From Rhizobium sp. R634 (GTDB lineage Bacteria > Pseudomonadota > Alphaproteobacteria > Rhizobiales > Rhizobiaceae), in the NCBI RefSeq assembly GCF_002211305.1, contig NZ_LOKW01000026.1:248001-312000 (forward strand): 64,000 bases of DNA, written 5' to 3'. The position numbers were made by a program, and so were the translations under genes. Positions 38,560 through 48,233 of the stretch are shown piece by piece. Each line of letters starts with the position of its first letter. Within the stretch, counting starts at the first letter, position 1. The notes beneath the pieces are model-generated. The model did not search any database. It saw only the letters and a program-made list of their open reading frames with translations, and was not told the DNA's origin.

Positions 38560-39489
38560 TCAATCGCCGAAAACCGACCAGCCGGTGCGCGCGGCAAGCA
38601 TTTCCAGTGCCACGGCGCCGAGCTGCGAATTGCCGACCTTGTTCAGCCCCGGCGACCAGACCGCGATCGAGGCGATACCAGGCGCCACGGCGAAGATGCC
38701 GCCGCCGACGCCGCTCTTGCCGGGAAGGCCGACGTGATAGGCGAAATCGCCCGAACCGTCGTAATGGCCGCAGGTCAGCATCAGCGCATTGATGCGCCGC
38801 GCCCGCTTCGGCGACACCACGGAATGGCCGGTCATCGGATTGCTGCCGCGCGCTGCCAGAAACAGCCCGGCGCAGGCCAGCTGCTCGCAGCTCATCGACA
38901 GCGCGCATTGGTGGAAATAGACACCGAGCACATGATCGACGGGATGGTCGAGATTGCGGTAGGCGCGCATGAAGTTGGCGAGCGCGGCATTGCGGTAGCC
39001 GGTCTGCGTCTCCGAGCGCGCCACCTTGTCGTCGATGGTGATCGATTCGTCATCGGCCAGATACCGCACGAAGCGCAGCAACTCGCCGATCGCCTCGCGC
39101 GGCGCGTGACCGGCCATGACGACGTCGGTGACGGCGATCGCACCAGCATTGATGAAGGGATTGCGCGGGATTCCGCTCTCATGCTCGAGCTGGACGATCG
39201 AGTTGAAGGCCGACCCGGAAGGTTCGCGCCCGACGCGCTTCCACAGGCTCTCGCCGACCTTGCCGAGCGCCAGCGTCAGCATGAAGACCTTGGAGATGCT
39301 CTGGATCGAGAAGGAAATATCGGCATCGCCGACGCGATAGACCTTGCCGTCGACGGTGACGATCGCCATCCCGAACTGCCGCGGATCGACCTTGGCAAGC
39401 TCGGGAATATAATCGGCGACCTTGCCCTCGCCGATGCGCGGCAAAATATCGGTGTAGATGCTGTCGAGGGTCGCCTGCAAATCCGCCAT
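38560..39489 (-). CDS. glsA: Glutaminase
   Basis: 309 residues, serine beta-lactamase-like glutaminase. Hydrolyses glutamine to glutamate and ammonia. Signatures: FSIQSISKVF with the catalytic Ser-x-x-Lys, PRNPFINAGAI, and GKSGVGGGI near the C-terminus. GGAGAG lies 6 bases before the ATG and just after the rpsD terminator. Confidence 0.95.
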   Translation of the reverse strand: MADLQATLDSIYTDILPRIGEGKVADYIPELAKVDPRQFGMAIVTVDGKVYRVGDADISFSIQSISKVFMLTLALGKVGESLWKRVGREPSGSAFNSIVQLEHESGIPRNPFINAGAIAVTDVVMAGHAPREAIGELLRFVRYLADDESITIDDKVARSETQTGYRNAALANFMRAYRNLDHPVDHVLGVYFHQCALSMSCEQLACAGLFLAARGSNPMTGHSVVSPKRARRINALMLTCGHYDGSGDFAYHVGLPGKSGVGGGIFAVAPGIASIAVWSPGLNKVGNSQLGAVALEMLAARTGWSVFGD

Positions 39490-39504
39490 CGCTTCTCTCC
39501 GGAT

Positions 39505-39537
39505 AACAAAAAAGCCGCCCGAAAGAGCGGCTTTTCC
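39505..39537 (-). terminator. Rho-independent terminator of rpsD
   Basis: On the minus strand AAAAGCCGCTC pairs with a matching GGCGGCTTTT, followed by a run of T. It lies 25 bases beyond the rpsD stop and ends 16 bases before glsA. Confidence 0.85.
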
Positions 39538-39561
39538 ATAAGCGAAAACGCCTGGTTTTTC

Positions 39562-40179
39562 TTAACGCGAATAGAATTCGACGACCAGATGCGGTTCCAT
39601 GACGACCGGGAAGGGAACGTCGCTGAGCGTCGGGACGCGGCCGAAGGTGGCAACCATCTTGTTGTGATCGACTTCGATATAATCCGGAACGTCGCGCTCG
39701 GCGAGGCTGACGGCTTCCAGGACGGTCACCAGCTGCTTCGACTTCTCGCGAACTTCGATGACGTCGCCAGCCTTGCAGCGGTAGGAGCCGATGTTGACGC
39801 GCACGCCGTTGACGGTCACGTGGCCATGGTTGACGAACTGACGGGCAGCAAAGACCGTCGGAACGAACTTGGCGCGGTAGACGATCGCGTCGAGGCGGGA
39901 TTCCAGAAGACCGATGAGGTTTTCCGAGGTGTCGCCCTTGCGGCGGTCGGCTTCGGCGAAGATCGCGCGGAACTGCTTTTCGCGCAGGTCACCGTAGTAG
40001 CCCTTGAGCTTCTGCTTGGCGCGCAGCTGCACACCGAAGTCCGAAAGCTTGCCCTTGCGGCGCTGGCCGTGCTGGCCCGGGCCGTATTCGCGGCGGTTCA
40101 CCGGGGACTTCGGACGGCCCCAGATGTTTTCGCCCATACGGCGGTCAATTTTGTACTTGGACGATTCGCGCTTGCTCAT
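39562..40179 (-). CDS. rpsD: 30S ribosomal protein S4
   Basis: 205 residues. Nucleates 30S assembly on 16S rRNA. N-terminal basic region with NRREYGPGQHGQ, then an S4 domain (LESRLDAIVYRAKFVPT..ARQFVNHGHVTVNG). ATG 40179 has AAAGGA about 6 bases upstream; an in-frame extension to 40329 is not real. Stands alone here rather than in the rpsM-rpoA cluster, as is usual in Rhizobiales. The 225-base leader to the next gene shows no motif I can name. Confidence 0.98.
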   Translation of the reverse strand: MSKRESSKYKIDRRMGENIWGRPKSPVNRREYGPGQHGQRRKGKLSDFGVQLRAKQKLKGYYGDLREKQFRAIFAEADRRKGDTSENLIGLLESRLDAIVYRAKFVPTVFAARQFVNHGHVTVNGVRVNIGSYRCKAGDVIEVREKSKQLVTVLEAVSLAERDVPDYIEVDHNKMVATFGRVPTLSDVPFPVVMEPHLVVEFYSR

Positions 40180-40404
40180 CGCATTTCCTTTCAAATGTTT
40201 AAGGCGATTTGTTGCCAAACCGCGCGAAGGAAACACGCCCTCCTCTGACCTCTTTGGGAGACCTGACAGGATGTTTCGGTTAGCGAACAGAAACGATCCA
40301 CGGGACATGTCAAATGAAACACCGGACATTGCTGCCCGGTGCTTGGCGCGGTCTTTAGAGGCCCGTCATGAAAATGTCAACTGCGCCAAAGCCCGAAAGC
40401 GCCA

Positions 40405-41916
40405 CTATTCCGCAGCCAGCGGCTGATCGCCTGTATCGGGCGCATTGGCGTCACCCGGCGCGGTCTGGCAATTCATGTCCGGGAAAGCCACGATGCGCTT
40501 GCCGGAAAAATCCGTGTGCACGACGACAATCCCCTGCTCCTCGAAATAACCGAGCAGGCGGCGGGCGCGGCGCGCCGAATGGGTGCCGTAGGCACGGGCG
40601 ATGCGGGCGTCCGATGGGCAAGGCTCACCACAGACGGCGGCTTTGGCGAGCATCAGGAAGACGCCCTGAAGATCGTCGGTCACACTTGCCGACAGCGACA
40701 GCGCCGTTGTCCACGCATCGGTCGCGGCGGTCGCCGCATCGACGCCCGAGCGGGAGATCGCCACGCGCCGGCGGAAATCCGGCAGCGCGATCGGCGGCCC
40801 CGGCACGCGGCGCATGCGCAGCCGCACGAGGAAGTCTTGATAGAGCACGGAATCGGTGCGGAAGGCGGACGTGGGATCGTCGAGTATTTCGGCAAGCACG
40901 CCGGCAAGCCGCTCTTCCCGTTCCTCGGCTGAAATCTCCGGCTGGCTCGCCCTCGCCTCGACCGGCGCTGGAGATGCCGCCGGCGTCGAGCGCGAGAGCT
41001 CCGCCAGAATATCGGTCGTCGGCCGCGGCGCCGGCGGCGCGCGGCGCACGAGCGGACGCTGGAATTCCTCCGGATCGGGCGTGAAGATCAGATCCTCCAC
41101 ATCCTGCGGCGCATCCGGCAGCGGCATGAGCTTCGGGCTGGAGGAGCGCGCCGAGGTCTCGACCGCGCCGATCTGGATCGGCAATGGCCGACGGGACAAT
41201 GCCGGCCCGAGGGCGACGAAATTGCCGCGTTTCAGGTCACGGAACATTTCGGCCTGGCGCCGGTCCATGCCGAGCAGGTCGGCGGCGCGCGCCATGTCGA
41301 TATCGAGGAAGGTACGGCCCATCAGGAAATTCGAGGCCTCGGCAGCGACGTTCTTGGCGAGCTTGGCAAGCCGCTGCGTGGCAATCACGCCGGCAAGCCC
41401 GCGCTTGCGGCCGCGGCACATCAAGTTGGTCATCGCCCCGAGCGACATCTTGCGCGCATCTTCCGAGACGTCGCCGCCAATCGAAGGCGCAAACATCTGC
41501 GCTTCGTCGACGACAACCAGAACCGGATACCAATATTCGCGATCGGCATCGAACATGCCGTTCAGGAAGGCCGCCGCCGCCCGCATCTGCTGCTCGATAT
41601 CGAGCCCTTCCAGCGTTAGAACGCAGGAAACGCGGTGCTGACGGATGCGGTTGGCAATGCCGGCAAGCTCGGCCTCTGTGCGCTCGCCATCCACGACCAC
41701 ATGGCCGAAACGATCGGACAGCGTGACGAAATCACCTTCGGGATCGATGATGACCTGCTGCACCCATTGCGCGGACTGCTCCAGCAGGCGGCGCAACAGA
41801 TGCGACTTGCCCGATCCTGAGTTGCCCTGCACGAGCAGACGCGTCGCCAGCAACTCCTCGATATCGAGTGTCGCCGGAGCGCCGGACGCCAATCCCATAT
41901 CGATGCCAACTTGCAA
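40405..41916 (-). CDS. HerA-type (DUF87) ATPase
   Basis: 503 residues. A FtsK/HerA superfamily P-loop ATPase: Walker A GNSGSGKS (31-38), Walker B VLVVVDEAQ, and GVIATQR as the sensor region. A Pro/Ala-rich linker joins a C-terminal ~170-residue helical domain. Bacterial HerA-like ATPases act in DNA end processing (with NurA) or in defence, but no nuclease gene adjoins. The TTG start has AGGA 6 bases upstream; an internal ATG lies at codon 7. Confidence 0.8.
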   Translation of the reverse strand: MQVGIDMGLASGAPATLDIEELLATRLLVQGNSGSGKSHLLRRLLEQSAQWVQQVIIDPEGDFVTLSDRFGHVVVDGERTEAELAGIANRIRQHRVSCVLTLEGLDIEQQMRAAAAFLNGMFDADREYWYPVLVVVDEAQMFAPSIGGDVSEDARKMSLGAMTNLMCRGRKRGLAGVIATQRLAKLAKNVAAEASNFLMGRTFLDIDMARAADLLGMDRRQAEMFRDLKRGNFVALGPALSRRPLPIQIGAVETSARSSSPKLMPLPDAPQDVEDLIFTPDPEEFQRPLVRRAPPAPRPTTDILAELSRSTPAASPAPVEARASQPEISAEEREERLAGVLAEILDDPTSAFRTDSVLYQDFLVRLRMRRVPGPPIALPDFRRRVAISRSGVDAATAATDAWTTALSLSASVTDDLQGVFLMLAKAAVCGEPCPSDARIARAYGTHSARRARRLLGYFEEQGIVVVHTDFSGKRIVAFPDMNCQTAPGDANAPDTGDQPLAAE

Positions 41917-42047
41917 TACTGATCCTCGCGACGAAGAGACTCACATGAACGAAGCGCCATTCTTCCGAAACGGCAACGCCCCGTCTATCAAAGAATCTGC
42001 TGATTTTCAGGAGTGGATTTTGCCAACCCACAGGACAATTCCCGGCA

Positions 42048-42848
42048 TTACGCTTTCAGCCCGAAGCCCTGCATCAGCCGCCGGGTGGCGAAATCGGGAT
42101 TGCCCGATGTGAAGACGGCAAAGTCGAAATTGTCGGGGTGAACGGCATCCGCGACCTCAGGCACCAGCGTGCGGGCGCGCCGGGCAATGGCCTCCGCCGG
42201 ATCCAGCCAGTCCACCGGCCAGGGCGCGAGCCTCCGGAACATGTTGGCCATGAAGGGATAATGCGTGCAGGCGAGCACGACGATATCGGTTTTGCGGCCG
42301 TCCTTCTCGACGAAACATTGTTCGATTTCGCTCGTAACCGCCTCATCGGAAACAGCATCGCCGCGAATATAGGCCTCGGCCATGCGCGCGAGGTTCTCCG
42401 AGCCGACCAGCCGCACATGGCATTGCTGCGCGAAGGACTGGATGAGGTCGCGCGTATAGGCCCGCTTCACCGTGCCCGGCGTTGCGAGCACCGAGACGAG
42501 GCCCGAACGCGTCCGCTCCGCGGCAGGCTTGATCGCCGGCACCGTGCCGACGAAGGTCATCTGGGGAAAGGCGGCGCGCAGATCGGCGCCGACCAGCGTG
42601 AAGGCGGTATTGCATGCAATGATGCAGACCTCGGGATCATGCTCTTCGAGCAGCGTGCCGAAGAGCCCGATAATCCGCTCTTTCAGCGCCTGCTCTTCCC
42701 AGCCGCCATAGGGAAAGCCGGCATCGTCGGCGATATAGATGAAGCCGCGTTCGGGCATCAGCACGCGCGCTTCGCGCAGCACCGTCAGTCCGCCGATCCC
42801 TGAATCGAAGACAAGGACGGGTTTCAGCTCATTCGTCGGCGCTGTCAT
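42048..42848 (-). CDS. murI: Glutamate racemase
   Basis: 266 residues. Supplies D-glutamate for peptidoglycan. The two catalytic cysteines lie in ACNTAFT and ACTHYPF, and the N-terminal FDSGIGGL is intact. Its start overlaps the end of the trmJ-like gene by 20 bases, suggesting translational coupling. Confidence 0.95.
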   Translation of the reverse strand: MTAPTNELKPVLVFDSGIGGLTVLREARVLMPERGFIYIADDAGFPYGGWEEQALKERIIGLFGTLLEEHDPEVCIIACNTAFTLVGADLRAAFPQMTFVGTVPAIKPAAERTRSGLVSVLATPGTVKRAYTRDLIQSFAQQCHVRLVGSENLARMAEAYIRGDAVSDEAVTSEIEQCFVEKDGRKTDIVVLACTHYPFMANMFRRLAPWPVDWLDPAEAIARRARTLVPEVADAVHPDNFDFAVFTSGNPDFATRRLMQGFGLKA

Positions 42849-43659
42849 CGGCGAGCGCTTTCTTGCCGGATCTGGTGGAGCCGCCTTTGCGCGGACTGTT
42901 GCGCGAAAAGCGGTCGAGGGAGGAGATGACGCCGCGCAGCACGCTGATTTCCTGTTCCGTGAATGCCCGGCGGGAGAGGACTGCGCGCAGGTTGTCGACC
43001 ATTTTCGGCTTTTTCGAGGGCGGATGGAAATAGTTGCGTGAATCGAGCGCCTCTTCCAGCTGGTCGAACAGACCGAAAAGCTGCTCCTTGGTGGAGGGCC
43101 GCTGCTCGAGCGCCTGGAACGGCACGGCTTCCAGATCCTCCATGCCCGATTTCATCCATTCATAGGACATCAGCAGCACAGCCTGGGCGATATTGAGCGA
43201 GGCAAAAGCCGGATTGACCGGGAAGGTGACGATCTCGTCGGCCAGCGCCACTTCCTCGTTCGTCAGGCCCCAGCGCTCGCGGCCGAAGAGGATGCCGGTC
43301 GCCTCGCCTGCCCGAAATCGGCTGCGCAGATTTGTGGCGGCAAAGACCGGCGCACGCACCGGCTTGTAATTGTCGCGGCTGCGCGCCGTCGTCGCGTAGA
43401 CGAAGTTGAGATCGGCAATCGCCTCTTCCAGTGTGGCGAAGACCTTGGTGCCCTCGATGACGTGATCGGCCTTGGAGGCCGCGGCCTGCGCCTTCTCATT
43501 CGGCCAGCCGTCGCGCGGATTGACGAGGCGAAGATCGACAAGCCCGAAATTCGCCATGGCGCGCGCCACCATGCCGATATTCTCGCCCATCTGCGGCTCG
43601 ACCAGAATGATAACCGGCCCTTCGGCCAGAAGTTGACGCTCGCTGTTGGTGCCGGCCAT
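42829..43659 (-). CDS. trmJ: tRNA (cytidine/uridine-2'-O-)-methyltransferase, TrmJ-like
   Basis: 276 residues. SPOUT-class 2'-O-methyltransferase for tRNA position 32. Signature blocks: EPQMGENIGMVARAMANFG, LFGRERWGLTNEE, and PVNPAFASLNIAQAV (knotted SAM site). A basic C-terminal extension ends in a Lys/Arg-rich tail. Assignment to TrmJ rather than another SPOUT subfamily rests on these blocks and the length. Confidence 0.9.
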   Translation of the reverse strand: MAGTNSERQLLAEGPVIILVEPQMGENIGMVARAMANFGLVDLRLVNPRDGWPNEKAQAAASKADHVIEGTKVFATLEEAIADLNFVYATTARSRDNYKPVRAPVFAATNLRSRFRAGEATGILFGRERWGLTNEEVALADEIVTFPVNPAFASLNIAQAVLLMSYEWMKSGMEDLEAVPFQALEQRPSTKEQLFGLFDQLEEALDSRNYFHPPSKKPKMVDNLRAVLSRRAFTEQEISVLRGVISSLDRFSRNSPRKGGSTRSGKKALADDSADE

Positions 43660-43693
43660 GGTGCCTATCGTGCTTCCTATTCCTGAGTGCCCA

Positions 43694-45730
43694 TTATTCT
43701 TGATTCAGGGGCGCAATAGCTTTGCCAGCCGCAAACGGCAAGTCCTGCGTCTCCGCGGGATAGAGCCGCTCCAGCGTCGAGCCGATCATTTCGACGGCGA
43801 GCCGCGCCCCCTCTCGCCAGAGCGGTAGGTGGCGGCTCGCCGGCCTCATCTGCTTGCGGGTGATGAGGAAACATTCCGAGCCGCGGATGGCAACCCTCTC
43901 CAGCGTGCCGATATCGGCAGCGATCCGCCGCTTCAGATCGTCATCGACGGCATCAGCGACATGGTTCCGCGCCAGGATGCGCGACCAATAGGTCGCCGAG
44001 AGAAAAATTGCCAATGTCCGGCGGATTTGTCCCGGCCTGGTGACAATGGACCAAGTGGAGCCGAGCGGGCGCGCGGCGAGCGTAATGTCGCGGTAACAGG
44101 CATCGACCTTCTGCGAGATGACGATGAGCTCCGGCTGGCTCTTCTTCTCCGATACGGCCGACAGCAGCTCCCTCAAGGCATCGAACCATTTGGCGATCGC
44201 CGTATCGAGCGCGCCGCGGGTACGCGCCGGCAGCACAAGGAAAGCCACCAGTGTTCCCGCGACCGCGCCGATGACGGTCTCTTCGAGACGCAGCTTCAAG
44301 AGGTCGAAGGTCAGTACGCCCATCATGCCATAGACGAGACAGAGAACGATCGAGATGAAGAATGTCATCGTCGCATAGGAAATCTGCAGGAAAAAGAAGG
44401 CAAGAAAGATGCAGACGACCGAAACGGCAATGGCAATCGCCGGATGTCCCGCAAGCAGCGTCGCCAGCACCAGGCCGAAAGCGATGCCGAACAACGTGCC
44501 TATCGACCGCTGCAGCGCCTTGATGGCCGTGTCGCCGCGCGAATTGGTGTTGGTGAAGACGAGGAAGGACGCTAGCACCGCCCAGAACCAGCGCTCGCGG
44601 GAAAGCGCCAGGCCGAGCGTCATGGCGATTGCCGCTGCCAAGGTGATCTGAAGGGCCGAGCGGATAAGCGGATTTTTCAATGAAAAATCGATTGGTGCTG
44701 CCGTGCTGATCTCGTCGACTGCGGCGATCTCCGCGAAGTTCGAGCTGCGGCCGGCATCGATCGTTTTCATCAGTTGCCGGCGTGCGGCGGCAAGCCAGAG
44801 AAGTGCGCGCACCGTTTCACCCTGCGGCTGCCCCTTTTTATCGTCAACGGTCTTCTCCTCCTCCGAAAGCACCGCCTTGTCCTCCTCGATGACGGCGTGG
44901 ACGAGCGCAAAGGAGGGCGGGCTCTGGAAGCTCAGCACGATCGCGCTCTCCGCCGCCAGATGCGCATCGAACAGCCGGATCGCCAGTTCCGCGGCCGGTG
45001 CGGAGGCGCCGTCGAAGACGCCACCCGGCGGGCGCGGGATGAAGCTTTCGGCCATCAGCACCACTTCCTTCAGCCGCTCCTCCAGCTGGCGCAGTTCCTG
45101 CCGGTCGGTGTCTTCGATCTTGCCATCCGCTGCAAGGGCAGCAAGCTTGAAGAGGATCTGGTTGATGCGGCCCCGCACGCTCTCCAGCGACCGCAGCAGA
45201 TCGCGCCGCCAGTTATCGGGCAGGAGCACCGCCCTCACCCAATGGCTGACGAGCGCCGAGACGATCGGGCCGACCACCACGAGCGGCAACGCTGCCATCT
45301 TCGGATGAAAATAAGATCCCATGAAATAGGAAGTGAAGGCAAACATGCCGATTGCAAAGCCACGGGGGCCGTAAACGCGGCCGGACGAGGCGAGGAAGAT
45401 CACCACGAGAAAAATGACATCCGAAACAATACGCTGCGACTCGAGTGCCGCCGCAAGGCCGACGACGACCATGCTCGCAAGACAGCCGAGCAATCGGGTG
45501 ATGAGCTGGCGCGTCGAGCCCTTGTCGCGCACCGCGACCCCGCCTTCGATCGACAGCACGATGCCGAGGCCATAGGAAGCAACCGGCAGCGGTACGATGA
45601 GCGTGCTGATCGCATAAAGGATCAGGAAGGACAGAACGATCGACAGCGTGACGCGCGACCCCATGCGCAGGCGCGAAAGCGCCGGGTCATTGGCCAGCAG
45701 CCAGTCTCGAAACTCAAAGCCGGAAATCAC
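43694..45730 (-). CDS. FUSC family inner-membrane protein
   Basis: 678 residues with two blocks of hydrophobic helices (~25-180 and ~355-500) separated by soluble regions, the architecture of fusaric acid resistance / aromatic acid exporter (FUSC, AaeB-like) proteins. Export substrate unknown, and no adaptor (AaeA-like) gene adjoins. GTG start at 45730; the ribosome site GAGG sits unusually close, so the true start could be internal. Confidence 0.83.
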   Translation of the reverse strand: MISGFEFRDWLLANDPALSRLRMGSRVTLSIVLSFLILYAISTLIVPLPVASYGLGIVLSIEGGVAVRDKGSTRQLITRLLGCLASMVVVGLAAALESQRIVSDVIFLVVIFLASSGRVYGPRGFAIGMFAFTSYFMGSYFHPKMAALPLVVVGPIVSALVSHWVRAVLLPDNWRRDLLRSLESVRGRINQILFKLAALAADGKIEDTDRQELRQLEERLKEVVLMAESFIPRPPGGVFDGASAPAAELAIRLFDAHLAAESAIVLSFQSPPSFALVHAVIEEDKAVLSEEEKTVDDKKGQPQGETVRALLWLAAARRQLMKTIDAGRSSNFAEIAAVDEISTAAPIDFSLKNPLIRSALQITLAAAIAMTLGLALSRERWFWAVLASFLVFTNTNSRGDTAIKALQRSIGTLFGIAFGLVLATLLAGHPAIAIAVSVVCIFLAFFFLQISYATMTFFISIVLCLVYGMMGVLTFDLLKLRLEETVIGAVAGTLVAFLVLPARTRGALDTAIAKWFDALRELLSAVSEKKSQPELIVISQKVDACYRDITLAARPLGSTWSIVTRPGQIRRTLAIFLSATYWSRILARNHVADAVDDDLKRRIAADIGTLERVAIRGSECFLITRKQMRPASRHLPLWREGARLAVEMIGSTLERLYPAETQDLPFAAGKAIAPLNQE

Positions 45731-45930
45731 CCTCGCCAGTCCTCATGCGCGCCGGAGGCAGCCGTCCCGAGAGCGAGATACCGCCGCTACAACAAAAATC
45801 AAATCACACCTTGGCATTGCTGGCTACGGTTTGCGAGAGCAATGAGCTTGATTTGAGGAGCCATAGAATTATGGTAATGTTCCCTTTATGTTCATGATGT
45901 GGACTGCAGAGATGAGGAGCGCGGAAAGTG

Positions 45931-46170
45931 ATGTCTAGGGCCTCGAACGCCACATGGGCGGACGTAATAGCTATGGGCCTGCGCTATGATCTTTACTGTG
46001 ATCCGTGCGGCATCCATGACGAACTGGATTTGATGGCTCTGCCGCCGGGTGGGAATGCCATAGGGTTGAAGTTCAAGTGTAATTGGTGCAGCCGATCCGC
46101 GGATTTGATTGTGTCGCACCGATCTACTTGGCGGGAGAGGTCCCCGCTCAACACGAAAAAAAGTATCTAG
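45931..46170 (+). CDS. Small CxxC-CxxC protein
   Basis: 79 residues. Two cysteine pairs, CDPC and CNWC, about 29 residues apart could bind one zinc ion (zinc-ribbon-like). GAGGAG lies about 11 bases upstream and GGAAAG nearer. Family not recognised. A GTG directly before the ATG is an alternative start. The stretch is less GC-rich than its neighbours, which may mean recent arrival or weak selection. Confidence 0.6.
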   Translation: MSRASNATWADVIAMGLRYDLYCDPCGIHDELDLMALPPGGNAIGLKFKCNWCSRSADLIVSHRSTWRERSPLNTKKSI

Positions 46171-46218
46171 TGGATCTGAACGCGGCCAAGTGTAGCAAAG
46201 CCTGACTGGATGACCGCC

Positions 46219-46761
46219 TCATTCGCCCTTGGCGATCTGCACCATGGCTTCCTTGAGCGAGATCGGCCCCTTCCCCTCTTCGCCCTGGATCATGATGTCG
46301 TCGATGACGGTCTTACCGTCCTCCTCGATCACGTCGAAACGCACGGTCGTGATGGCATCCTTGTCGGGCGTTCCCTCCATGCAGGTCGCGGCCTTGAATT
46401 TCACTGTCACCTCGGTGGCGCCGTTCGCCGGCTGGCCACTGTCGATGGAAAGGTTCTGCAGCGGGCAGGCATCCTGGCCGTTGACGATCACGTCGTAGTC
46501 AAAGGGCGAAATGCCGTCCTCGTCCGCCGCCGGGTTCTGGACCGCCGCCTTGTATTTGTCGCTAAAATCATGGCTGTAGAGCCGGCTCAGCATCGCCTCG
46601 CCAAAAATGTCTATCCAGTCGCTGTCGTCTCCCGCCCAGTTCTTCTGCGTGTCCCTCATGATCTCCTCGACCGGCGCAGTCGCATCGGCCGCAAGCGAAA
46701 GGCCTGGCAGAGCGGACAGGGCGGCAACGAGGCCGGCGAGCAGAACGGCGATCTTCTTCAT
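46219..46761 (-). CDS. Secreted protein of unknown function
   Basis: 180 residues with a signal peptide (MKKIAVLLAGLVAALSALPG, cleavage near SLAAD). The mature part is acidic and has two cysteines (DACPL and ATCME) that could pair. I do not recognise the family with certainty; it resembles DUF3828-type periplasmic proteins. No strong ribosome site is visible before the ATG. Divergent from icd. Confidence 0.7.
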   Translation of the reverse strand: MKKIAVLLAGLVAALSALPGLSLAADATAPVEEIMRDTQKNWAGDDSDWIDIFGEAMLSRLYSHDFSDKYKAAVQNPAADEDGISPFDYDVIVNGQDACPLQNLSIDSGQPANGATEVTVKFKAATCMEGTPDKDAITTVRFDVIEEDGKTVIDDIMIQGEEGKGPISLKEAMVQIAKGE

Positions 46762-46951
46762 TGGCAAAATGTCCGGGACTCAAGGGGGCTGATGGCGGCG
46801 AGACTATCCCTTTTCCAGCACTTGGCAATGGCGGCAAAAACGTCATGTCCCTGCCCGTTCTGCTTTGCGTTCCCGGTACACAGTGCTATAGCGCTCCGGA
46901 CCACATCACCCAGCCGGGACAACCATCCCTTCCAGCTTACGAGGCAGATAC

Positions 46952-48163
46952 ATGAAGAAGATCAAGGTCGCCAATCCAGTCGCCGATCTCGACGGCGATG
47001 AAATGACGCGCATCATCTGGCAGCTCATCAAGGACAAGCTGATCCATCCGTATCTCGACCTCGATATCGACTATTACGACCTCTCCGTCGAGAACCGCGA
47101 CGCCACCAACGACCAGGTGACCGTCGATGCCGCCAACGCCATCAAGAAGTACGGCGTCGGCATCAAGTGCGCGACGATCACGCCTGACGAAGCCCGCGTC
47201 AAGGAATTCAACCTCAAGGAAATGTGGAAGAGCCCGAACGGCACAATCCGCAACATCCTCGGCGGCGTCATCTTCCGCGAGCCGATCATTTGCCGCAACG
47301 TTCCCCGCCTTGTTCCGGGCTGGACGCAGCCGATCGTCGTCGGCCGTCATGCCTTCGGCGACCAGTATCGCGCCACCGACTTCAAATTCCCCGGCAAGGG
47401 CAAGCTGACGATCAAGTTTGTCGGCGAAGACGGCACCGTCATCGAGAAGGAAGTCTTCAACGCACCGGGCGCCGGCGTTGCCATGGCCATGTACAACCTC
47501 GATGAATCGATCCGCGAGTTCGCCCGCGCTTCGATGATGTACGGCCTGATGCGCAAGTGGCCGGTTTACCTGTCGACCAAGAACACCATTCTCAAGGCCT
47601 ATGACGGCCGCTTCAAGGACATCTTCGAAGAAGTCTACGAAACCGAATTCAAGGATCAGTTCAAGGAAGCCGGCATCACCTACGAACATCGCCTGATCGA
47701 CGACATGGTCGCCTCGGCGCTCAAGTGGTCGGGCGGCTACGTCTGGGCCTGCAAGAACTATGACGGCGACGTCCAGTCCGATACGGTCGCCCAGGGCTTC
47801 GGCTCGCTCGGCCTGATGACCTCGGTTCTTCTGACGCCTGATGGCAAGACGGTCGAAGCCGAAGCCGCCCACGGCACGGTGACCCGCCACTACCGCCAGC
47901 ACCAGAAGGGCCAGGAAACCTCGACGAACTCGATCGCTTCGATTTTCGCCTGGACCCGCGGCCTCGCGCATCGCGCCAAGCTCGACGACAATGCCGAACT
48001 CGCCAAGTTCGCTTCCACGCTGGAAAAGGTCTGCGTCGATACCGTCGAATCCGGTTTCATGACCAAGGACCTGGCGCTGCTGATCGGCCCGGATCAGCCG
48101 TGGCTCTCCACCACCGCCTTCCTCGACAAGATCGACCAGAACCTGCAGAAGGCAATGGCGTAA
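46952..48163 (+). CDS. icd: NADP-dependent isocitrate dehydrogenase
   Basis: 403 residues. Oxidative decarboxylation of isocitrate in the TCA cycle. This is the dimeric eukaryote-like IDH type, as usual in rhizobia: NPVADLDGDEMTRIIW, the KSPNGTIRN substrate-binding loop, and a DDMVASALKWSGG metal-binding region. GAGG lies 8 bases before the ATG, and a strong terminator follows. Confidence 0.97.
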   Translation: MKKIKVANPVADLDGDEMTRIIWQLIKDKLIHPYLDLDIDYYDLSVENRDATNDQVTVDAANAIKKYGVGIKCATITPDEARVKEFNLKEMWKSPNGTIRNILGGVIFREPIICRNVPRLVPGWTQPIVVGRHAFGDQYRATDFKFPGKGKLTIKFVGEDGTVIEKEVFNAPGAGVAMAMYNLDESIREFARASMMYGLMRKWPVYLSTKNTILKAYDGRFKDIFEEVYETEFKDQFKEAGITYEHRLIDDMVASALKWSGGYVWACKNYDGDVQSDTVAQGFGSLGLMTSVLLTPDGKTVEAEAAHGTVTRHYRQHQKGQETSTNSIASIFAWTRGLAHRAKLDDNAELAKFASTLEKVCVDTVESGFMTKDLALLIGPDQPWLSTTAFLDKIDQNLQKAMA

Positions 48164-48186
48164 GCCGGCCCTTTCGGGATAGCATT

Positions 48187-48220
48187 GAAACGGCGGGGAT
48201 TTCCCCGCCGTTTTCATTTT
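48187..48220 (+). terminator. Rho-independent terminator of icd
   Basis: AAACGGCGGGGA pairs perfectly with TCCCCGCCGTTT, followed by TTCATTTT. It starts 24 bases after the icd stop. Confidence 0.9.
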
Positions 48221-48233
48221 GGGAGAACAGGAA

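Noticed and set aside
41945..42112. 55-residue plus-strand frame between the HerA-type gene and murI
   Set aside because: Its second half is antisense to the murI 3' end and there is no clear ribosome site.
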